From: an uncultured Saprospiraceae bacterium
Lineage (GTDB): Bacteria > Bacteroidota > Bacteroidia > Chitinophagales > Saprospiraceae
Length of the DNA: 61,930 nt
Direction of reading: 5' to 3'
Assembly (NCBI GenBank): GCA_937929835.1
Contig: CALFUU010000018.1
Location: 1-61,930, forward strand
A program made the position numbers and the translations under genes. The first letter of the stretch is position 1. Every line of letters starts with the position of its first letter. The notes under the pieces were generated by a model that saw only the letters and a list, made by a program, of their open reading frames with translations, searched no databases and was not told where the DNA came from. Shown here piece after piece: positions 18,638 through 30,000 of this stretch.

Positions 18638-21217
18638 CTAAGGCATTTCGATGTATTCAGAAAAAGCTTCTCTCAGTCTTTCATCAGTAGAGGTATTGAT
18701 GACCTTACTAAGGTATATCGACATCTCATTGATGGCTTTTGTCGTCGCGGCATCACTAACTTTGCGACTGTCTAGCTCAGACATCAAACTCTTTATCGTG
18801 TTGGCAGCAGAATACTTCTTAAAATAACTATTGCTATCCTCAGCAGCTACATTTCTCAGTACTGCTGCCGTCTGCAACATTCTATCAGGTCCAGCAGTCC
18901 GCGCGAGCTTACTAAAGTGATTCATATAATTAAAGAAGGCATACATCCCCACACTATTTATATTCTCTTCAAAATAGTCCAAGTGCCCAAGATCACCTGA
19001 GCTTGCTAGTATATCTCCTATGACACCAATAAGTGGTTTATGATATTCACGCGTCAAGATCTCAGCTTGCCTGACCGCCTCCTCAGGATCGTTATCATTG
19101 ACGATAGACAAGGCCTCCGCTATTACTCTGTAGGACTTATCAGATGATAATACTTGGAGCGCCAATTCAGGGTCTTTGACTTTCTTTAGTGCCGTCACCC
19201 GCACCTTAGAGTTACTATCATTTAAGGCCAGCTGACGGAGCATAGGTATATCTTTGTCACTAACAAGATTTTGTGCAGCAATAAGTCTCATCTCATCTGA
19301 AGGGTTTTGAGCTGCAAGCTTTGTGATTTCGTATCCTGCCGCTCGTCCTTTGAGATTACTTAGTGCCTTAAATTTATCACCGTATTCATCTGACAACTTA
19401 TACAACTGCACATATTCCTCATAGGTTCGTTCTTCTCGGATAACAGCCAACAGGTCGTGTTGCCCATCGAAGACAACTATTTCTGGAACTTTACTTTCCT
19501 CTAAGTCAATTGTAAATCGTTGCTTACGCTGATTCATTTCTAACGCAACATATTCTTTATCTCCATTAGCGTAGTATAAAGCTGCATTTACTGGTAGCTG
19601 AAATACTGGAACATTATCTTCTGCATCTTGCGTCTGCTCGACATCGATATAATAAGCCTTAGCTTGAGCATCGTAGGTATAACTGACATCAAGAATAGGA
19701 TGACCCTGATCAAAAAACCACTGGTTAAAGAACCAATTTAAATCCATTCCCGTCACATCCTCAAATGCCAAACGCAGTTCGTGTGCCTCTACGTCTGTGT
19801 ATTCATTACGCGTCAAGTATCTATTGAGCGAAGCATAGAAAGCTTCATCGCCAACTAGATTTCGTAGCATATGCACGATAAGCCCACCTTTGTTGTAACT
19901 ATGACCATCAAACATATCCTCCTTATCCTTATACTCAAAGTCTATTAAGTCACGAGTGCCACCTCTGTTAGCGGTCATCAAGTACCCGTTAAGGTCTTCT
20001 ATCCTCTTGCGCTCAGCTGCTTCATGTCCATACTTATACTCTTGCCACAGATACTCACTATAAGTTGCAAAACCTTCATTGAGTGTCAGATTAGACCAAC
20101 TCTCACAAGTCACCAAATCACCAAACCAATGGTGAAACATTTCGTGAGCAACAATATCATCATTATTACCATCCAACAACTCTCTTGTTGTCTGCTGTAC
20201 AAAATCTCCAAAGACTACAGCTCCAGTATTTTCCATCGCACCTGACACATAATCCCGACACACAATCTGTGCATACTTGTCCCAAGGGTAAGGGTAATCT
20301 AGTATGCCAGAAAAGAAAGTCAACATCTCAGGTGTATGATTGAATATGCTCTTAGCATGTGCTTCGTACTCAGGCTCTACATAATACATCAGTTCCATAT
20401 CTTTCCAAGTATCCTTGACTATGGCATACTCCCCTATCCCAAGCATAAAAAGGTAAGGCGCATGAGGTTTCTCTTGCTTCCAATAATCCGTCCTGGTGCC
20501 ATCATTATTCTTTGTAGAGTTGAGCAACAAACCGTTTGATAACGTTTGAAATCTATCCTCGACGGTTATGTACACCTCTTGTGTACATCTTTCGTTAGGC
20601 TTGTCTATGGTCGGGAACCATCTACTACTATTCTCTGTCTCTCCTTGGGTCCAGATCTGTTGAGGTTTGAATTTGTTTTCTCTAGTCGGATTGATAAAAA
20701 ATAAACCCTTGTCAGAAGTAATGGCTTGGCTACCACCACTCGGACCTTCATTGGGCTTAGCAGTGTAATTTATTTCTATTTCTATGAGATCTTCTCTAGT
20801 GTAAGTCTTTCCTAAGTCTATACGCAATTTGTATTGATCATAATCGTAACTAAGTTCCTTCCCATCAACCTGAACGCTGTGTATATCAAAGACCTTGGCA
20901 TCCAATATCAAACTATCTGTAGCATAAAATAGTGGCTTCAATTGCAGCGTTGCTAAGCCCAAAACGTATTGCTTGGCCCAATCAAACTTGACATCAAGGC
21001 GAGTATGGAGTAGATCGTGCTTACGTGTCGCGGAGGCTCGATAGTCAGGCACATCATACTTAGGGTCTTCTTTGCTGGCCACCACCATCAATGTATCTAG
21101 CATACGATGATCAAACTCTGCCTCTATCATCGTAGAGGCCGTTTCTTGGGTTGTCTTGCATCCCAAGAACAGGAATACTGAATACAAAAGAGTGAAAAGT
21201 AATAAACGCATCATCAT
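18638..21217 (-). CDS. M1-family zinc aminopeptidase lipoprotein
   Basis: 859 residues. The N-terminal lipoprotein signal ends LFLGC, with Cys20. The M1 catalytic domain has the exopeptidase motif GAMEN at residues 326-330 and the zinc site HEMFH at 358-362 with Glu381 eighteen residues later (HExxH-x18-E). The C-terminal half (about 560-859) is a helical HEAT-like domain. It should release N-terminal amino acids from peptides in the periplasm or at the surface. The first gene of a probable three-gene minus-strand operon. Two further Met codons follow the first at once, so the exact start is uncertain by one or two residues. Confidence 0.93.
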   Translation of the reverse strand: MMMRLLLFTLLYSVFLFLGCKTTQETASTMIEAEFDHRMLDTLMVVASKEDPKYDVPDYRASATRKHDLLHTRLDVKFDWAKQYVLGLATLQLKPLFYATDSLILDAKVFDIHSVQVDGKELSYDYDQYKLRIDLGKTYTREDLIEIEINYTAKPNEGPSGGSQAITSDKGLFFINPTRENKFKPQQIWTQGETENSSRWFPTIDKPNERCTQEVYITVEDRFQTLSNGLLLNSTKNNDGTRTDYWKQEKPHAPYLFMLGIGEYAIVKDTWKDMELMYYVEPEYEAHAKSIFNHTPEMLTFFSGILDYPYPWDKYAQIVCRDYVSGAMENTGAVVFGDFVQQTTRELLDGNNDDIVAHEMFHHWFGDLVTCESWSNLTLNEGFATYSEYLWQEYKYGHEAAERKRIEDLNGYLMTANRGGTRDLIDFEYKDKEDMFDGHSYNKGGLIVHMLRNLVGDEAFYASLNRYLTRNEYTDVEAHELRLAFEDVTGMDLNWFFNQWFFDQGHPILDVSYTYDAQAKAYYIDVEQTQDAEDNVPVFQLPVNAALYYANGDKEYVALEMNQRKQRFTIDLEESKVPEIVVFDGQHDLLAVIREERTYEEYVQLYKLSDEYGDKFKALSNLKGRAAGYEITKLAAQNPSDEMRLIAAQNLVSDKDIPMLRQLALNDSNSKVRVTALKKVKDPELALQVLSSDKSYRVIAEALSIVNDNDPEEAVRQAEILTREYHKPLIGVIGDILASSGDLGHLDYFEENINSVGMYAFFNYMNHFSKLARTAGPDRMLQTAAVLRNVAAEDSNSYFKKYSAANTIKSLMSELDSRKVSDAATTKAINEMSIYLSKVINTSTDERLREAFSEYIEMP

Positions 21218-21369
21218 TGCGGTGTTGGTGTTATTATAGCTCTAATATAGGTCAGTTGGGGCGCTTTCATAAGTTCATAAAGTGTGCCACGTAAAGTTTT
21301 TATGGAACAGGAACAGCTTAATACTCAGTCGATTGCAAGCAACACGTCAAAAATATTAATTTAGGTTAT

Positions 21370-23070
21370 ATGGCACAGTCAAGGGACGATACAGTCCTAG
21401 GGTCCAAATTTCTTCCTAAATTGGATTTCATATTAAAACTTATTCAGATGCGTGCAGGATTTCTCATTACAGCCCTTCTTATTATCGGTGGCGTTGCTGC
21501 TCTATGTTTTTTAGTAAGTATGAAGTTTCTCTGGTTACTGGTGCTCATTCTTCCATTAATGGTTATAGGATTTCTTGATTTCTTTCAGACTAAAAGTGCT
21601 ATCAAGCGAAATTTTCCTGTTTTGGGACGGTCTAGATTTGTAGCAGAATGGCTGAGACCTAAGCTATATCAGTACTTTATTGAGCCAGACACAGATGGCA
21701 GACCATTTTCAAGAATTAAAAGAAATATCGTCTATCAACGAGCCAAGCAAGTCAATGACACGACCCCATTTGGCACCCAACTCAATGTCTACGACGAGGG
21801 CTACGAATGGATGAATCATAGTATAGGTGCCCTAGATCCTCACAAGTTAGACCAACATCCCCGAGTCACAATAGGAAGCAAGACTTGTAAACAGCCTTAT
21901 AGTTGTAGTGTCTTTAATGTCTCAGCTATGAGTTTTGGATCTCTGAGTAAAAATGCTGTAATGGCCCTCAATGGAGGCGCGGCAATAGGACACTTTGCAC
22001 ATAATACTGGAGAAGGGGGTATATCTCCTTACCATGACAAATTTGGTGGAGACTTGATCTATCAGATTGGTACAGGGTATTTTGGTTGTCGGACTGATGA
22101 TGGCAACTTCTCGCCTGAGCTCTTTGCCGAAAGAACCAAGGCTGATAATGTCAAAATGGTAGAAATCAAGCTATCTCAAGGTGCTAAACCAGGGCACGGA
22201 GGTATTCTTCCTGCCAAGAAAGCGACTCCAGAAATCGCAAAAATTAGAAACATAGAGCCCTATCAAGCGGTGCTCTCTCCACCCTATCATAAAGCCTTCG
22301 ACACGCCGATGGGATTACTGAGATTGGTCCAGCAATGTCAAGAATTATCTGGTGGCAAACCTATAGGATTCAAGCTATGCATAGGCCATAAAAGTGAGTT
22401 TCTTGCCATCTGTAAAGCTATGATAGAAACTGGTATACGACCAGATTTTATCTCTATCGATGGTGGAGAAGGAGGTACCGGTGCTGCTCCTGTAGAGTTT
22501 AGCAATTCTGTAGGGACTCCCTACAAGGAAGGCCTATCATTTGCATACAATGCGCTTGTAGGATTCGGACTCAAAAAAGAAATTGCCTTGATCGCTTCTG
22601 GCAAAATTGTCTCTGGTTTTGATATCTACAAGTCTATAGCTCTAGGTGCAGATGTCTGCTATTCGGCGAGAGCGATGATGATGGCCGTGGGTTGCATACA
22701 AGCTCTGGAGTGCAATCATAATACCTGCCCTACTGGCGTCGCTACACAAGATCCCAAGTTGGTAAAAGGCCTGGTGGTTGCCGATAAGAAAACGCGAGTA
22801 GCCAATTATCATCAAGAAACTGTCAAATCCTTTGTAGAATTAATGGCTGCCTCAGGAATAGATCACATAGATAAAATCAACAGAGGCCATATCTACCAAC
22901 GTATCGATCAGCACGTCTCGAGAAGCTACAATTCGCTATATCCGTACATCACGGAGGGTATTCTATTAGATCAAGAATGTATTCCAGATGACTGGAAATC
23001 GTATATGTCTATGGCCGATTCTTCTAGTTTTAGACCTCGATTTGAAGAGGTATTTGTCGAGGAAGATTAA
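21370..23070 (+). CDS. FMN-binding glutamate synthase-family protein
   Basis: 566 residues. Two N-terminal membrane segments (about residues 27-72) are followed by the GltB-type FMN-binding barrel: SAMSFGSLSKNAVMALNGG, FISIDGGEGGTGAAP, LGADVCYSARAMMMAVGCIQ, and the Cys cluster CNHNTCPTGVATQDP that in glutamate synthase holds a 3Fe-4S centre. The glutamine amidotransferase domain and the C-terminal GltB beta-helix are absent, so it is not a complete NADPH-glutamate synthase. The substrate is unknown. Upstream and downstream genes are not in tight operon spacing. Confidence 0.85.
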   Translation: MAQSRDDTVLGSKFLPKLDFILKLIQMRAGFLITALLIIGGVAALCFLVSMKFLWLLVLILPLMVIGFLDFFQTKSAIKRNFPVLGRSRFVAEWLRPKLYQYFIEPDTDGRPFSRIKRNIVYQRAKQVNDTTPFGTQLNVYDEGYEWMNHSIGALDPHKLDQHPRVTIGSKTCKQPYSCSVFNVSAMSFGSLSKNAVMALNGGAAIGHFAHNTGEGGISPYHDKFGGDLIYQIGTGYFGCRTDDGNFSPELFAERTKADNVKMVEIKLSQGAKPGHGGILPAKKATPEIAKIRNIEPYQAVLSPPYHKAFDTPMGLLRLVQQCQELSGGKPIGFKLCIGHKSEFLAICKAMIETGIRPDFISIDGGEGGTGAAPVEFSNSVGTPYKEGLSFAYNALVGFGLKKEIALIASGKIVSGFDIYKSIALGADVCYSARAMMMAVGCIQALECNHNTCPTGVATQDPKLVKGLVVADKKTRVANYHQETVKSFVELMAASGIDHIDKINRGHIYQRIDQHVSRSYNSLYPYITEGILLDQECIPDDWKSYMSMADSSSFRPRFEEVFVEED

Positions 23071-23137
23071 TCCTAACAAAACAGTATTTTGCTCTTATAT
23101 TCAGATAATTACATATTACATAATTATTTAATTTGTT

Positions 23138-23145
23138 TATCTTTG
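23138..23145 (+). promoter_or_regulatory. -7 promoter box of ruvA
   Basis: TATCTTTG fits TAnnTTTG and lies 22 bases before the ruvA TTG start, giving a short 5' leader. No clear TTTG -33 box is seen at the right distance. Confidence 0.45.
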
Positions 23146-23167
23146 CAGCTATTTAAGCGCATACGTT

Positions 23168-23773
23168 TTGATAGCATATCTAGAAGGCCAATTGACACAT
23201 AAAACAGCTACCCTCGTCCACTTGGATATCGGTGGCATCGCCTACGCAGTCAATATTTCACTACACACTTATACCAAGATAGAAGGCCTAGAAAAAGCCA
23301 AATTATATACACAGCTCATCATAAGAGAAAACGATCATACCCTTTATGGATTCTTTGACATAAAAGAAAAGGATCTCTTCTCTAAGCTACTGTCTGTCAA
23401 GGGTATAGGTCCTAATACAGCGCGGGTCATTCTTTCATACCTCACGCCTTTAGAAACAAAAAAGGCGATCCTGCACGATAATGTAGCGGCATTTAAAAAA
23501 GTGAAGGGAGTAGGTCCAAAAACCGCGAAGCAAATCATCTTAGATCTAAAGGATAAAATATCTAAGGAACAACTAGAAGACGGAACGCCTCTAACTTCTG
23601 ACGAACCCGAACAGCAAAGTGGTCATACACTTATGGATGAATGCGTCTCTGCGCTTATGAATCTAGGCTTTCAGAAAGCACAGGTTACCAAACTGGTAGA
23701 AAGAGCTATGGCTGAAAATCCAGATATAACCCAAGTCGAAGTGCTCTTGAGGACAATTTTGAAACAATTATAA
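23168..23773 (+). CDS. ruvA: Holliday junction branch migration protein RuvA
   Basis: 201 residues, normal for RuvA. The N-terminal OB fold begins MIAYLEGQL, and two helix-hairpin-helix motifs follow (SVKGIGPNTARVIL and KKVKGVGPKTAKQIIL, about residues 74-125). The C-terminal domain III spans about 150-201. RuvA tetramers bind Holliday junctions and load RuvB. The start is a TTG at 23168, chosen because it reproduces the conserved N-terminus and no ATG is near. sprA follows at 24018, a neighbourhood I recall from other Bacteroidota. Confidence 0.96.
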   Translation: MIAYLEGQLTHKTATLVHLDIGGIAYAVNISLHTYTKIEGLEKAKLYTQLIIRENDHTLYGFFDIKEKDLFSKLLSVKGIGPNTARVILSYLTPLETKKAILHDNVAAFKKVKGVGPKTAKQIILDLKDKISKEQLEDGTPLTSDEPEQQSGHTLMDECVSALMNLGFQKAQVTKLVERAMAENPDITQVEVLLRTILKQL

Positions 23774-24017
23774 GCAAGAGCCGCTACAACTGGAGTTTAG
23801 TTCGTTTTATAACGAAAATCTAAAATTCATAATATCCTGACATCCAACCAGTTAAACCAACAATTTCGGAGAGAAATCTAAGAGGCGACATCTGTATAAA
23901 ATAAAGCAAATTATACACTGAAATTAGCCCTAGGAATAACATAAAACCTAATATAATTCGTTTAAGACTTGTCCTAATGCATTCTAGCTTAAATGGACGG
24001 TAATCAGAAAGAAAGCA

Positions 24018-27000
24018 ATGGCATTTACGATTAAGGTAAAAATGAGAAATATAGTTTCTATAGTATTGGTTTTGAGTGGTTTAGCGCCTCTGACCGCAGG
24101 GGTTATAGTAGGCCCTGATACAGATTGGCCATCTAGCAACTTACGCGAGATACAACAAGATACCATCCCCCTTCAGGATAGGTATGGAGATTTTATCAAT
24201 GACGACAAGTACAATCCATTCGACATCCTACCGTCAGAGATAGAGCAGACGGTAGAGTATGATCCTGACACAGACAGTTACGTTGTCTATGAGAGAATCG
24301 GGGACGAATACTTTAGGACACCGACAACGATGACCTTCAATGAATACCTCGATTGGAAAAACAAAGAATCTGAAAGAAACTACTTTAGAAAGCTAGGTGA
24401 TCTAGGCGACCAGACTAGAAGTAAGTCTGGCAAATTAGACCCAATGTCTAAAATTGACATCGAAAAAAATCTGATCGATAGACTCTTTGGTGGCAATGGT
24501 CTGACAATAAAGCCTCAAGGAAATATCGATCTTAACTTCGGCGCACGGTACACCAAGGTGGATAACCCACAGATCCAACTACAACAACAATCTGTATGGG
24601 CAGTGCCTACCTTTGATATGGATATCAAGATGAGTGTGGATGGAAAGATCGGAGATAAGCTAGACCTAGGGTTCAACTACGACACGCAAGCCAGTTTTGA
24701 TTTCGATAGAGAAATAAAGTTGGCTTATGATTCTGAAAAGTGGACCGACGATGATATCCTCAAGAAGATAGAAGCTGGTAATGTCAGTCTCCCACTCCGA
24801 AGTTCTCTTATCCAAGGAGCACAAGAGCTTTTTGGTATAAAGACAGAATTACAATTTGGACACTTGACACTGACAGGTATCGCCTCCCAACAAAGATCGG
24901 AGCAAGAAACTATCCAGATACAAAATGGTGCCACCGTCCAAGAGTTTGAAATAAGACCAGAAGAGTATGATGAAAACAGACACTTCTTCCTCTCTCATTA
25001 CAACAGAAATACTTACGAGAACTCTTTAAAGAATCTTCCTTACATAGATAACAGTTTCAGAATTCTCAATATCGAGGTATGGATTTCTGATGACCGTGGC
25101 AATTACCAGACAGACCAAACAATGATCTGTGCACTTGCAGATATTGCAGAAACGGAAGTGTTCTCACAAGCCCAAGCCCTCAGACGATTCGAACTTGAAA
25201 CAGACCAAGACTTTGTAAACTTGACCTCGGATGTCAATGACCAAGAAACATTTAGACTTCCAGAAAACAGGGTGAACACCTTATTTCAGGAAGTGCTCGA
25301 GACACCCGGCATAGAAAGAATCTGTGATTCCAACCAAGCTTTTGAGTCACAATTTGGGATGCAAGCGGGAACTGATTTTGAAATTTTTAGAGGTAGAAAA
25401 TTATCTCAGGGAGAATACTTTTATAATGCAGAGCTAGGATTCATCTCTCTAAATGTAAGACTAAGACCTAACCAAATACTCTCAGTATCCTACGAGTATA
25501 CCTTTACAGAAAATTGTGACGAGCTATACAAAGTCGGTAGCATAAGTGACGAGGGGCAAGTATCAGATTCTGACAGCACAGGCATGATACAACCAGAAGG
25601 TGTCATTTTTACCAAGATGCTCAAGAATAGTAGCCAGTCACTCACACATCCCAACTGGGACCTGATGATGAAAAATGTCTACCCTATAAGAGCTAACAAT
25701 CTGGATCAAACAGATTTTGAGTTTGACATTTTTTACGAAGATGATTCTGACGGTTCCTTATCAAAATTGCTTCCTATCCCGGGACTAGAATTTGAACCTA
25801 TACTGAACATACTAGGTCTAGATAATCTCAACTCTAGAAATGATCCACAACCAGATGGTATCTTTGACTTTGTCCCCGGCATCACGGTTGTACCGCAAAA
25901 CAGTAGCATCATCTTTCCCGTGCTAGAACCCTTTGGCTCAGCACTAGAAGAAGCTATCGCAGAAAACGCAGTAGGTACTCCAGCTCAAATTAATGGATTC
26001 CAAACAGCCTTTACTTTTAATGACTTATACGAAAACTCTGTCATCGCCGCTTCTCAACAATTGGTGCAGAATAAGTTTGTGATGGTCGGAAAGGTCAAGT
26101 CGTCATCGTCATCAGAGTACTCTCTTGGTGCTTGGAATATACCTCAAGGCTCAGTACGTGTCACAGCAGGTAGTGTGCAGCTTACAGAAGGTGTCCACTA
26201 TGAAGTCGATTATGGCATAGGTAGAGTGAGAATCCTAGATCAAGCACTGCTACAGCAAGGAGTACCCGTCAATATTTCGTTTGAAGACAATTCTGTATTT
26301 AGTCTGCAACAAAAAAATATGATCGGGCTTAGAGCCGAGTATGAATTTAGTGATGACTTCTACCTTGGAGGTACCTTCCTCAGATTAAGAGAAAGACCCT
26401 TTACACAAAAAGTTAACATTGGGGATGATCCGATAAGTAACAGAGTATTCGGTCTTGACATGGCCTACAACAAGCAATCTGATTTCATCACGAAGCTTGT
26501 CGACAAGCTACCTTTCTATAGCACCAATGTCCCTTCTGCAATCAGCTTTAGTGCTGAGGTTGCTGCACTCAAGCCTGGACACAATGGAGCGATCAACAAT
26601 GATCAAAACCAACAAGATGATTCGGGGATTGTCAGTCTCGATGATTTTGAAGGTGCAGTGAGTGGCTTTCCACTAAGCAGCCAGCCCAATAGATGGATAC
26701 TTGCCAGTGTGCCAAGAAATAGACCCGATAGATTTCCTGCTGGAATTAATATCGACACTACCAACCTTAATGCTGGAAAAAATAGAGCCAAATTATCTTG
26801 GTATGTCATCGATAGATTTGTGGATATAGACGACAACACTAAAAACGAAAACTCTTTTACCAGAAGGGTCACACAGACAGACTTATTCAACAGACAACTC
26901 GACCAAGGTGTCTTACCAGACTTGTTGACATTTGACATGACTTATTACCCTGATGAAAGAGGTCCGTACAATTTCGACACGCCTGATGGTTCTGCTGTGT

Positions 27001-30000
27001 CTGCTGGACTAGATGGCTACAAAGATAACGGTGCCCTGAAACTTGCAGCTCCAGAAGAGCGATGGGCAGGTATCATGCGGTATATGAACAACAATGACTT
27101 CCAGTTGGCCAACTATGAGTTCATTGATTTTTGGTTGCTCAATCCTTACGGACCCAATGTGGACGGCTCAGAACACTTGCCAGACGAAGAGGGATTCCTC
27201 ACTTTTCATTTAGGCAGTGTCTCGGAAGACATTTTACCAGACAACAAACAATTCTTTGAAAACTCGCTACCCAATGATGTAGATGACATTCCTACAATCA
27301 GAACCAATTGGGGAGAAGTCCCATTAAGTACCCCACTCATAGAAGCCTTTGCAGGGACAAACTTTCAAGATCAAGATGTAGGTCTTGATGGTATGTCCGA
27401 CTCTCTGGAGCAGATAGTCAGAGCGGATTGGTTCGAACAGATAAATGCTGCCTATGGCATAACAAATAGAGATGAAGTTGAGCAAACAAGACTAGATCCT
27501 TCTGGTGATAACTTTACTTTCTTCAATGACCCCAATGTCTTTGATAGAAATTCGAATACTGATCTGTTAGAAAGATACAAGAACAACAACAGTCCAGAAA
27601 ACAACTCGCCTGACATCTCTAATAACTCAACCAATAATTTTCAAAGGGGGAATCCTATTCCTGACAAAGAAGACCTCAACAACAACAGATCTCTAGATCA
27701 AAGTGAAAAATACTATGAGTACAGAATTCCAATCAGAAACAATGGAGGTGTACTTGATTTGAATAACGAATTTATTAGAGACACAAGAACAGTAACCAGC
27801 ACAGCTGGAGAAGAGCAGTGGTATAGATTCCGTATTCCATTGGAACAAGGGGACACGATAGGTGGCATCGATGGCTTCCGATCTATCCAATTCATACGAT
27901 TGCTTATGGAAGAGTTTTCTACACAGAAAACTTTTAGGATGGCAGACTTTGAGCTAGTCAGAAATCAGTGGAGACGAGAGCCTGTGATCTGTACCTCAGA
28001 TGGATCTATTGCAGATATTCCATTCAGTACAGATATAGTTGGTATTGAAGAAAACCAAGCCAAGACACCGTTTGGTTATGTTATCCCACCTGGCATAAAA
28101 CAAGAGCAATTGTTCAATACATTTTCTCCTGTCAATCAGGATGAGAATTCTATGGTATTAAGATTCCAAGATTTGCCAAGCGCTCAGGATTCTACAATAA
28201 TTCTGTGTACAGCTTCAGTCACAAAACTGACTCAGCTAGACTTACGAGTCTATGATAGAATGGAAATGTTTGTCCACGGAGAACGATTGCCTAATGACCT
28301 AGAGCTACAAGATGATGATCTCTCTGTCTTTGTCAGAGTAGGAAAAGACTTTACACGACACTTTTATGAATATGAAATTCCTCTAAAACTATCCGATGAG
28401 ACACTTTCTACTTGTGGTCCAGATTGCGTCTGGCCGGAAGAGAACAAGATAGATTTTCCACTAGAATGGTTTATACAAGCTAAGAAAATTAGAAATGTAC
28501 TTGAAATTCCAGTAAATGATCCATTCATCATCGACACAGACTTTGTCAACAATACGCTTCCTGGCTTAGCTGCTCAGTTTGAAACCATCAACGGAGATCT
28601 AGAACTGCCAGAAGGGCACAGAGTAACAATCATCGGTAATCCCAATCTCGGAAGGGTCAAGGGGATGAACGTCGGAGCTAGAAACAGAGATAGTGGCAGC
28701 ACTCACAGTGCAGAGATATGGGTTAATGAGCTACGATTGGCTGGACTACAAGAAAGAGGAGGCGTTGCCGCCTTAGCTAGAGCAGACATACAACTGGCAG
28801 ATCTTGGCGCTATCACCTCATCAGCGAGTTATTCTAGTCTCGGTTGGGGGGCCTTAGATCAAAAAGTCGATGAAAGAGCGAAGGAAGAAAACATAGAATA
28901 TGATGTTGCCGCCAACTTAGAGTTGGGTAAGTTCTTCCCTAAGAACTGGGGTATCCGTATGCCTTTCTACGGTCAGTATGCACAGTCCATAATCAATCCA
29001 GAATTTGATGCTTATGACTTTGATATCACTGTGGAAGATGAGTTTGATCTAAGACCAACAGAGACCACGGAGGTAAAAGAAAGAAATAGAACCGTCAACA
29101 CGATAAAAACATTTAACCTGACCAACGTCAGAAAAGAACGTGTCAATCAAGACAGAGGTAATCAAGGAGCAGCTGCACAGCAAGCGAGACAAGCCGCAGG
29201 GAGAGCCGCCGCCAGTACAATTGCTGATGGCAGTGGAACGAAAAAGAAGAAAGAGCGCAAACCGATGCCTTGGAATATTGAAAACTTTAGCGCTAGTTAT
29301 TCCTATACAGAAAGGGAATATAGTGATCCTATTATAGAACAAGATAATTCTATAGATCAGACTTTAGCACTCGATTATAATTTCTCCAGAAGAGGTGGAT
29401 ACATAGAACCATTTAAGAAAGTAAAGTCCAAGCATTTAAAACTTATCAAGGAGTTCAACTTTAATTTGATACCTAACTCTTTGTCATTTAATTCTTCTCT
29501 CAACAGATATTTCTCTACTCGTAAATTTAGAATTCCGGATACACCAGAGTTAACATTTGATGACCGCCAGTTTAATTGGGAAAGAAGATATGACTTGAAC
29601 TGGAATCTCACCAAAGCTCTAAAGCTAAATTTTGATGCCTTCAATGTATCCTACATAGATGAAGTCAGACAAGTCGGCATAGCACAGACCGCAGAAGACA
29701 GGCCTTGGGTTGCCTTCTTGGACAATGGGAATGGCTTCTTAGAAAAGGAAGATGTCACGGATCAAGCTACACCAGAATTTGTAGATAACTACTGGAAAGA
29801 CAACCTTAGAAACGGTGGTCGAAATACAAATTATGATCACTCTATCGGCGTTACGTATAAGTTGCCGATACGATATCTTCCATTTATGGATTGGGTAGAT
29901 ATCACAGCCAACTACAGATCGACATTTAATTGGTCAGCTGGAGCACTCATCCTAGATGCTCAAAACACACCTCTCCCTGGTATTATCCAGAATTCTCAAA

